Shown here piece after piece: positions 6,739 through 10,834 of a stretch of DNA of 10,834 bases (the first letter of the stretch is position 1; each line of letters starts with the position of its first letter). The notes under the pieces are model-generated. The model was given only the letters and a program-made list of their open reading frames with translations. It did no database searches and had not been told where the DNA came from. Origin of the DNA: JAYENK01 sp034722035. GTDB taxonomy: Bacteria; Patescibacteriota; Patescibacteriia; Patescibacteriales; UBA12075. The position numbers were made by a program, and so were the translations under genes. The stretch lies in contig JAYENK010000034.1 of NCBI GenBank assembly GCA_034722035.1, positions 1 through 10,834 of the forward strand. Reading direction: 5' to 3'.

Positions 6739-7347
6739 ATGAATTATTATTTGCTTATACCGGGGGTACTATTTTTTATAGTTGTTTATTTTATTACCAG
6801 GATTATTTTTGATTTGCTTTTGCGCGGTTTTATGCCCTTCATTCCGTCTCGTCCCTGGGTAGTGGAACAATTATTAGATGAACTGGAATTGCCAAAAGAA
6901 GACGCTATTTGCATCGCTTTTAGCACCGGCCGAAGCGGTTTTTTTCATGCGCTTGAAAGAAGATACCCCAAAATTAAATTATTTGCCAATGAGCATGCCA
7001 AGTTTCCTTTTGTATTGGCAAAATTACAAGCAATGGTTCGTTCTACCGGGATTAAGATTTTTTATGAGCGCGTGCATCGGGTCAATGTTAAAGACGCAGA
7101 TTTTATATATTGCCACTTGGATCCGGAATATTTGCGCGGTATGGGCAAGAAGTTTAAATTTGAGTGTAAGCCCGATACGATCATTGTCAGCACCGGTTTT
7201 AGTATTTCCGACTTAGAGCCGTTCAAGATTGTCCCCATAAAAGATAGACGGGGCAAGTTTGATTGGCTGAGTAAAAATCAAAAATTATTTCAATTAAAAT
7301 CAAAAAAATATAAAAAAGAAAATAAAGCCTTTTTTTACCGCATATGA
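6739..7347 (+). CDS. Membrane-anchored class I methyltransferase-like protein with degenerate SAM motif
   Basis: A 202-residue protein with one N-terminal transmembrane helix (about 4-28) and a cytoplasmic Rossmann-like domain. The PFIPS segment right after the membrane helix (33-37), the alternating pattern, KDADFIYCHLDPEYL (118-132) and ECKPDTIIVSTGF (142-154) match small membrane-anchored methyltransferases related to FAM173/ATPSCKMT, which modify lysines on membrane-associated proteins. The diagnostic glycine-rich motif I, usually like VYDLGCGDGR, reads ICIAFSTGRSG here (57-67), losing the Asp and most glycines; the acidic residue at the end of strand 2 (NE at 84-85) is kept. It may be a binding-only paralogue or a decayed enzyme. 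The C-terminus is Lys-rich. Its TGA overlaps the next ATG (ATGA), so the two genes are translationally coupled. Confidence 0.75.
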   Translation: MNYYLLIPGVLFFIVVYFITRIIFDLLLRGFMPFIPSRPWVVEQLLDELELPKEDAICIAFSTGRSGFFHALERRYPKIKLFANEHAKFPFVLAKLQAMVRSTGIKIFYERVHRVNVKDADFIYCHLDPEYLRGMGKKFKFECKPDTIIVSTGFSISDLEPFKIVPIKDRRGKFDWLSKNQKLFQLKSKKYKKENKAFFYRI

Positions 7348-7832
7348 AGAAAATCGTAATATTTTTGTCAATTGGATTTTTAGTTATATTTATTGCTTTA
7401 TTTTTTTTGGTTTATAGAATTTTGCCGGAAATGATCCCGGTTTTAAACAAGGCGCCAAAAGACAGACAAAGCCAAGAAAAACAAGCCGGCGCAAGCGTGA
7501 TAAATAATTTTGATACCGGTGCAAGCGTGCAAGATTTAATTTTGATTGATTCGCCTGACTTGAGTCTTCCCTTAGAAGCCGAATTTGTTTTGGCGGGCAG
7601 TGCGCCGGGTGAATGGTTTAATGATGGAGTTTTAATGATTCACTTGCTTGACAACAATGGCAAGAAGCTTGCGACCAGTTACGCCGCGGCCGAAGGTATT
7701 TGGACCAAAGATTCTATCGTCAATTTTAAAGCAGATTTTGCCTATTCACCACAAAAAGAAAAAACCGGCTCTTTGGTTTTTATAAATGCCTCAAACAACG
7801 AAACATACGCTGTTTTAGCGCAGTTTAAATAA
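7344..7832 (+). CDS. Membrane-anchored Gmad2-like immunoglobulin-fold protein
   Basis: A 162-residue protein: a hydrophobic N-terminal segment (about 4-26) acting as signal anchor, a Lys/Gln-rich linker (35-60) and a C-terminal beta domain (about 66-161). The order ILIDSPDL, FVLAGSAPGEWF, LLDNNGKKLATSYA, IWTKDS-x-VNFKADFAY and GSLVFINAS follows the Gmad2 domain, an Ig-like fold found in spore-germination proteins and in many envelope proteins of other bacteria. It should face the outside. Gmad2 domains are thought to bind other proteins or glycans, but no ligand can be named. Start ATG overlaps the upstream stop by four bases, which implies coupling with the methyltransferase-like protein. 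The DKNYY-repeat gene begins 25 bases downstream, so the three probably share an mRNA. Confidence 0.82.
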   Translation: MKKIVIFLSIGFLVIFIALFFLVYRILPEMIPVLNKAPKDRQSQEKQAGASVINNFDTGASVQDLILIDSPDLSLPLEAEFVLAGSAPGEWFNDGVLMIHLLDNNGKKLATSYAAAEGIWTKDSIVNFKADFAYSPQKEKTGSLVFINASNNETYAVLAQFK

Positions 7833-7835
7833 ACA

Positions 7836-7857
7836 ATTTAATCTCTATTTAATCTCT
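7836..7857 (+). repeat. Tandem 11-bp duplication directly before the DKNYY gene
   Basis: ATTTAATCTCT occurs twice without a spacer (7836-7846, 7847-7857), and the second copy touches the ATG at 7858. The sequence is pyrimidine-rich and offers no Shine-Dalgarno pairing, so it is either a recent slippage duplication or part of an unusual leader. Confidence 0.75.
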
Positions 7858-9486
7858 ATGCATAAAAAATTAATTATTTTTATTTTCATTTTTTTATTTA
7901 GCTTTAATTTTGTTTTAGCTAATGAGTCTTCTTATAGAGCTGATGATTATTGTTATTATAATAATGAACTTATCCCTTTTTGCAAGGCGAAGAATTTTGA
8001 AATATTGGGGGATGAATATGCCAAGGATAATATTCGGGTGTATCATCGGGGGGAGCGTTTGGATGGAGCGGATGTTTCTACTTTTATGCACGTTGGCGGA
8101 GCTTACGCGCGTGATCGGCAGCAGGTGTATTTGAACGGAAAAGTATTGCCTGGCGCTGATTCGGCTTCAATCGAGTATATTGATATGGATTATGCGCAGG
8201 ATAACGATAATTTATATTATAAATATGATGTTTTGTCCGGTTTTGACCCGGTAAGTTTCAAAATAATCAATGCCGATTACGTGCTTGATAAAAATTTTGT
8301 TTATTATAAACACGAAAAAATCGATGACTCCCACCCCTTGACTTTTAGCTTGCTTGCGGATGATTATGCTAAAGATTTAAATTATTATTATCGTTATGGC
8401 AAAGCCGTGGCTAAGGCGGAAAATGATTTTTATAATCGTTATCAAACAAAAGATTTGAGCGGCACTTGTACCAATGAGCTATTGGCTCAGTCGGCTTTAG
8501 ATGAGCTTGAATCTTTGGGGGGCGATCTTAGCAAGGATAATATTTGTGTTTATTTTGGGGCAGACATTATTGAGAACAGCCATGCCAAGAGTTTTGAGTT
8601 TATCAGCGATAATGTTTTTAAGGATAAAAATTTTGTTTATTTTTTAGAGGACACTATAGATGACACTATAGTGTCCTCTATTCTTTATGCTCATGCTAAA
8701 AGTTTTGTAAAACTGGATGGAGCTTATTATAGTGATAAATACGCTGTTTACTATGGAGATAAACTGGAAATTATCAACGGAGCTGACCCTAAAACTTTCA
8801 AAGTAATATGTATGGGCGAAAACTGTACCTACGAGGCCGAAGATAAATATCGTTTATATTTAAGTGGGATTGAAACCGCTTTGGATGAAGCTACTAAGCA
8901 ATTAATTGGCGAGTCTAAATTGGTTTATGCGAGTCCAATCGCTTTGGATTTTTTGCTTATATACAATAAAGTCGCACGCGACCTAGATAAGGAAAGTGAG
9001 GCGGTGGGAAAATATTTAGAAGAATTATTATTGGGAGTGTACGGTTTTGACAAGGAAAGCAAGCAAGCGATTCTTAATTTTATTGTGTATGGGACCGAGA
9101 CAACGCGTATTTTGGGCGCGGGTGAGCGATCTGGTGTCGTCAATTCTTATCGTAGCGCCTTTGGTAAATTACCAAGAAGTGAACAAGATTGGGCCGATGT
9201 TATTAAAATTGCTAACGGCCGTTGGCCGACCGAGCGCAACGAAATCGCCGAGGAGCGGGCTGAAGGGCGCTTTCGCTATATCTATCAGCGCACCCCTTTA
9301 AGCTGGGACGAACACGATCAATCCGCCATCACCGTCATCGCCTACGGCCTTCGCACCCGCACCCGTAATGTAAACAGCGAAAAATCCGCTATCCTAACAT
9401 TCAAAAGATTATTCATGGACTACCCCTCGTCTGCTTCAGATTGGGATATGGTACGGGCGATTGCGTATTCGGGTGCGAGTCGGTAA
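7858..9486 (+). CDS. Secreted DKNYY-repeat protein with a C-terminal Patescibacteria-type module
   Basis: A 542-residue exported protein. Residues 1-21 form a clear signal peptide (MHKKLIIF... ending near VLA-N). About 28-335 hold eight or so DKNYY-like repeats of 23-25 residues with the core Y-A-x-D-x-x-x-V-Y-Y-x-x-x-x-I-x-G-A-D-x-x-S-F, for example DKNFVYY (144-150), DKNFVYF (256-262) and DKYAVYYG (293-300). Such repeats are surface-exposed, function unknown. A predicted helical stretch (340-420) leads to a C-terminal module (about 424-542) with SYRSAFGKLP, DWADVIKIANGRWP, ITVIAYGLR and SASDWDMVRAIAYSGASR; I recall this module in many Patescibacterial surface proteins and suspect a cell-wall or surface anchoring role. 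The repeat at 256-285 is about eight residues longer than its neighbours, exactly where a perfect DNA palindrome sits (8645-8680). Start is the ATG after the tandem 11-mer. Confidence 0.9.
   Translation: MHKKLIIFIFIFLFSFNFVLANESSYRADDYCYYNNELIPFCKAKNFEILGDEYAKDNIRVYHRGERLDGADVSTFMHVGGAYARDRQQVYLNGKVLPGADSASIEYIDMDYAQDNDNLYYKYDVLSGFDPVSFKIINADYVLDKNFVYYKHEKIDDSHPLTFSLLADDYAKDLNYYYRYGKAVAKAENDFYNRYQTKDLSGTCTNELLAQSALDELESLGGDLSKDNICVYFGADIIENSHAKSFEFISDNVFKDKNFVYFLEDTIDDTIVSSILYAHAKSFVKLDGAYYSDKYAVYYGDKLEIINGADPKTFKVICMGENCTYEAEDKYRLYLSGIETALDEATKQLIGESKLVYASPIALDFLLIYNKVARDLDKESEAVGKYLEELLLGVYGFDKESKQAILNFIVYGTETTRILGAGERSGVVNSYRSAFGKLPRSEQDWADVIKIANGRWPTERNEIAEERAEGRFRYIYQRTPLSWDEHDQSAITVIAYGLRTRTRNVNSEKSAILTFKRLFMDYPSSASDWDMVRAIAYSGASR
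8645..8680. repeat. Perfect 15-bp inverted repeat inside the DKNYY gene
   Basis: TAGAGGACACTATAG (8645-8659) and CTATAGTGTCCTCTA (8666-8680) are perfectly complementary with a 6-base loop ATGACA. A second, exclusive self-palindrome ACACTATAGTGT (8663-8674) overlaps the right arm. It encodes about LEDTIDDTIVSSI (263-275) and keeps the reading frame. Confidence 0.92.
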
Positions 9487-9505
9487 ATTTTAATATTAAG
9501 GAGGG

Positions 9506-9802
9506 ATGACATTATATAAAAATAAATATAGAATTGAATCAAGCCGATTAAAAGAATATGATTATAGTCAGAGTGGATATTATTTTATAATAATTTGTAC
9601 ATTTAACAGAATGATATATTTTGGTAATGTGAATAACAACGGTAAAATGATTTTGAACAATAATGGATTAATTGTTAAAAATGTTTGGATGGAAACACCG
9701 AAAATACGTAAAAATGTATTTTTGGATGAATGGATCATAATGCCAAACCATTTTTACGCAATTGTGGTTGTTTCTATTTCTGGGATAAGGTCGGCGATTT
9801 GA
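9506..9802 (+). pseudogene. Truncated REP-associated tyrosine transposase (IS200-like, Y1 family)
   Basis: The first 89 residues resemble the N-terminal half of RAYT/Y1 transposases, single-strand DNA nickases that move or create REP-type palindromes. Family signs: SSRLKEYDYSQSGYYFIIICT (12-32 region), IYFG (37-40), GKMILNNNGLIVKNVW (46-61) and DEWIIMPNH (74-82). The HUH metal site, typically MPNHIHGI, reads MPNHFYAI, so the second His is Tyr84. After about residue 89 (base 9773) homology stops and the frame runs through antisense uvrB sequence to a TGA. Complete family members are about 150-200 residues and carry the nucleophilic Tyr in the missing half, so this copy must be inactive. A strong AAGGAGGG (9498-9505) touches the ATG, too close for normal use. 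Confidence 0.82.
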
Positions 9803-9993
9803 TCTTTGCTTGGTCGAACATCTATTTTTGGATCCAAGAGGCCGGTAGGACGGATAATTTGCTCCGCCACTGTTTGACTGCGGTTAGGCCCATAGTCGTA
9901 ATAAGAAACAAAATAATGAACGGCGTTATGCGGGAAAAATTGTTTAAATTTGCCATCCGGTTTAAATTTGGATTGTAGTTTAAAATTGTTCAT
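9771..9993 (-). pseudogene. uvrB: uvrB remnant with two in-frame internal deletions
   Basis: Read on the minus strand from ATG 9993, the frame carries three UvrB segments in the correct order. Residues 1-14 (MNNFKLQSKFKPDG) match the UvrB N-terminus. Residues 15-34 (KFKQFFPHNAVHYFVSYYDY) match the part around E. coli residues 75-95. From about residue 35 (GPNRSQTVAEQIIRPTGLLD, continuing to IPEIE) it matches the part around E. coli residues 400-440. Walker A, the beta-hairpin and about 300 further residues are missing, as is all sequence after about 440. UvrB is the damage-verifying helicase of nucleotide excision repair; this piece cannot work. The frame then runs a few codons into transposase sequence to a stop at 9754-9756. 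E. coli positions are from memory and approximate. Confidence 0.85.
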
Positions 9994-10038
9994 TTTATTA
10001 TCAAAGTAGCATAAAAATTTGTAAAAATACAGCTAATA

Positions 10039-10067
10039 TTGAAATAAAAATTAAATAATAGTATAAT
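10039..10067 (+). promoter_or_regulatory. Near-consensus promoter giving a leaderless acyltransferase mRNA
   Basis: TTGAAA (10039-10044), a 17-base spacer and TATAAT (10062-10067) form one of the best promoters in the window. The -10 ends only 6 bases before the ATG at 10074, so transcription should start at or within a base of that A. The message would have no 5' leader and no Shine-Dalgarno sequence. Confidence 0.75.
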
Positions 10068-10073
10068 GTTAGT

Positions 10074-10709
10074 ATGATTAAATTCATACAATTTTTTATT
10101 TGGCTTTTTGGTCGAATTATTTGGAAATTAATTTTTCGGATCGAAGTAAAAAATCGGGAAGTGTTCAAGATTTGTCCGACTAAAAATATTATTTTCTACG
10201 CTAATCACAGCAGTTATTTTGATGCTTTTTTGGCGAGTACCAATATTCCGCTGTCTTATTATTTTAAATTTAAAGGTTTTCGTTTTTTAGCTAAGCGTAA
10301 ACACGCGTGCTTGCGTTGGTACGCGCGCTTTATTAGGATGATGGGGGCTTACCCGTTGCCTAAAGATAAAAGGGGGTACGTACGCGCGATGCCGGATACG
10401 ATAAAATATGCCAAGCAAGGCTACGTGATCGTAATATTTCCCATTCCGAAATTATTACGTGACATCAATCCAGGCGATGCTTATCCCGGAGTGTCGTATC
10501 TGGCCGATGAGAGCCGAGCTGGTTTGTTGCCGGTATATATCGGCAACACCTACGGCTGGTCTTTTTGGGAGCTATTTCGTCGTCATCGCCGGGTGCAAGT
10601 GATATACGGTTCGCCCATCAGCCACGCAGAATTTTCTCGAATAGAAGGAGATTATCGAGAAAAATCTAGGTGTTTGATGGAGCGGTTAAAAAAGCTTAAG
10701 GATAAATAA
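10074..10709 (+). CDS. PlsC-like 1-acyl-glycerol-phosphate acyltransferase family protein with altered motif III
   Basis: A 211-residue membrane-associated protein of the PlsC/LPLAT family, which transfers acyl chains to lysophosphatidic acid or similar lipids. An N-terminal hydrophobic, amphipathic stretch (about 1-22) should sit at the membrane. Motif I is intact: NHSSYFD (44-50), the H-x4-D catalytic pair being H45 and D50. Motif II may be FKGFRFLAKR (66-75) with the GAYPLPKDKR segment (91-100). Motif III, usually FPEGTRS, reads FPIPKLLRD (122-130), so the Glu and Gly that contact the phosphate are gone. Motif IV resembles LLPVYIGN (151-158). Length is near the lower end for the family. 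Loss of motif III may change or weaken acceptor binding. It has its own promoter and terminator and so is probably monocistronic. Confidence 0.85.
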   Translation: MIKFIQFFIWLFGRIIWKLIFRIEVKNREVFKICPTKNIIFYANHSSYFDAFLASTNIPLSYYFKFKGFRFLAKRKHACLRWYARFIRMMGAYPLPKDKRGYVRAMPDTIKYAKQGYVIVIFPIPKLLRDINPGDAYPGVSYLADESRAGLLPVYIGNTYGWSFWELFRRHRRVQVIYGSPISHAEFSRIEGDYREKSRCLMERLKKLKDK

Positions 10710-10739
10710 TTTTTGTATATTTCAGTGAACCAAATTATT

Positions 10740-10769
10740 AAAGTCTGATTTCAAAATCAGGCTTTTATT
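10740..10769 (+). terminator. Rho-independent terminator after the acyltransferase gene
   Basis: Stem AAAGTCTGATT (10740-10750) with AATCAGGCTTT (10755-10765), 11 bp with one G-T pair and a TCAA loop, followed by TTTTATT. About 31 bases downstream of the stop codon. The remaining bases to 10834 are AT-rich and show no gene. Confidence 0.85.
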
Positions 10770-10834
10770 AATGTATTTTGATGAAATAATGTAAAATATT
10801 AATAAATTTGTTTGATTTTAAATTTTTTTGTTTT

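Noticed and set aside
6878..7216. 112-residue + frame inside the methyltransferase-like gene
   Set aside because: Wrong-frame shadow: the other frame has clear family resemblance and coupling to the next gene.
9730..9978. A + strand reading frame of 82 residues across the graveyard
   Set aside because: It is largely the antisense of the uvrB remnant and overlaps the transposase in another frame; no family resemblance.
10770..10834. Promoter for a gene beyond the window
   Set aside because: The sequence is AT-rich and has several weak hexamers but no well-spaced pair, and no start codon context can be judged.

Overview
The window looks like a chromosomal stretch from a candidate-phyla-radiation (Patescibacteria) bacterium. 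This is inferred from several cell-envelope protein types that I associate with that group: fibronectin-III-like multidomain proteins, a DKNYY-repeat protein ending in a tryptophan/arginine-rich C-terminal module, a Gmad2 lipoprotein-like protein, and a membrane-anchored FAM173-like methyltransferase. The DNA is AT-rich, all intact genes lie on the + strand, and most starts lack a Shine-Dalgarno sequence. No tRNA, rRNA or phylogenetic marker gene is present, so the assignment is an inference.

Region 1 (1-4060) is an exporter locus. It holds the 3' end of an Fn3-like surface protein, then a MacB/LolD-type ABC ATPase with an unusual duplicated helical C-terminal extension, then a MacB/FtsX-type permease. 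Two related 134-152 bp imperfect palindromes built from GCGAAT/ATTCGC units fill the gap before the permease and begin right after its stop codon.

Region 2 (4060-6056) is a promoter region, a large secreted or anchored Cys/Thr/Ser-rich surface protein, and a strong intrinsic terminator.

Region 3 (6057-9486) starts with a macro-domain protein that has its own -10 element. A small hairpin follows. Then come a membrane-anchored methyltransferase-like protein with a degenerate SAM motif, a Gmad2-domain membrane protein overlapping it by ATGA, and a secreted DKNYY-repeat protein with a perfect 15-bp-arm palindrome inside its coding sequence.

Region 4 (9487-10073) is a gene graveyard. A truncated REP-associated (IS200-like, Y1) transposase with a damaged HUH motif meets, tail to tail, a minus-strand uvrB remnant. 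The remnant is stitched in frame from three separated UvrB segments.

Region 5 (10039-10834) is a near-consensus promoter placed so that the mRNA should be leaderless, a PlsC-like acyltransferase with an altered motif III, and a terminator.

The most interesting signals are the GCGAAT palindrome family and its possible link to the decayed REP-type transposase, the three-piece uvrB fossil, the palindrome inside the DKNYY gene, the duplicated extension on the ABC ATPase, and the leaderless promoter.
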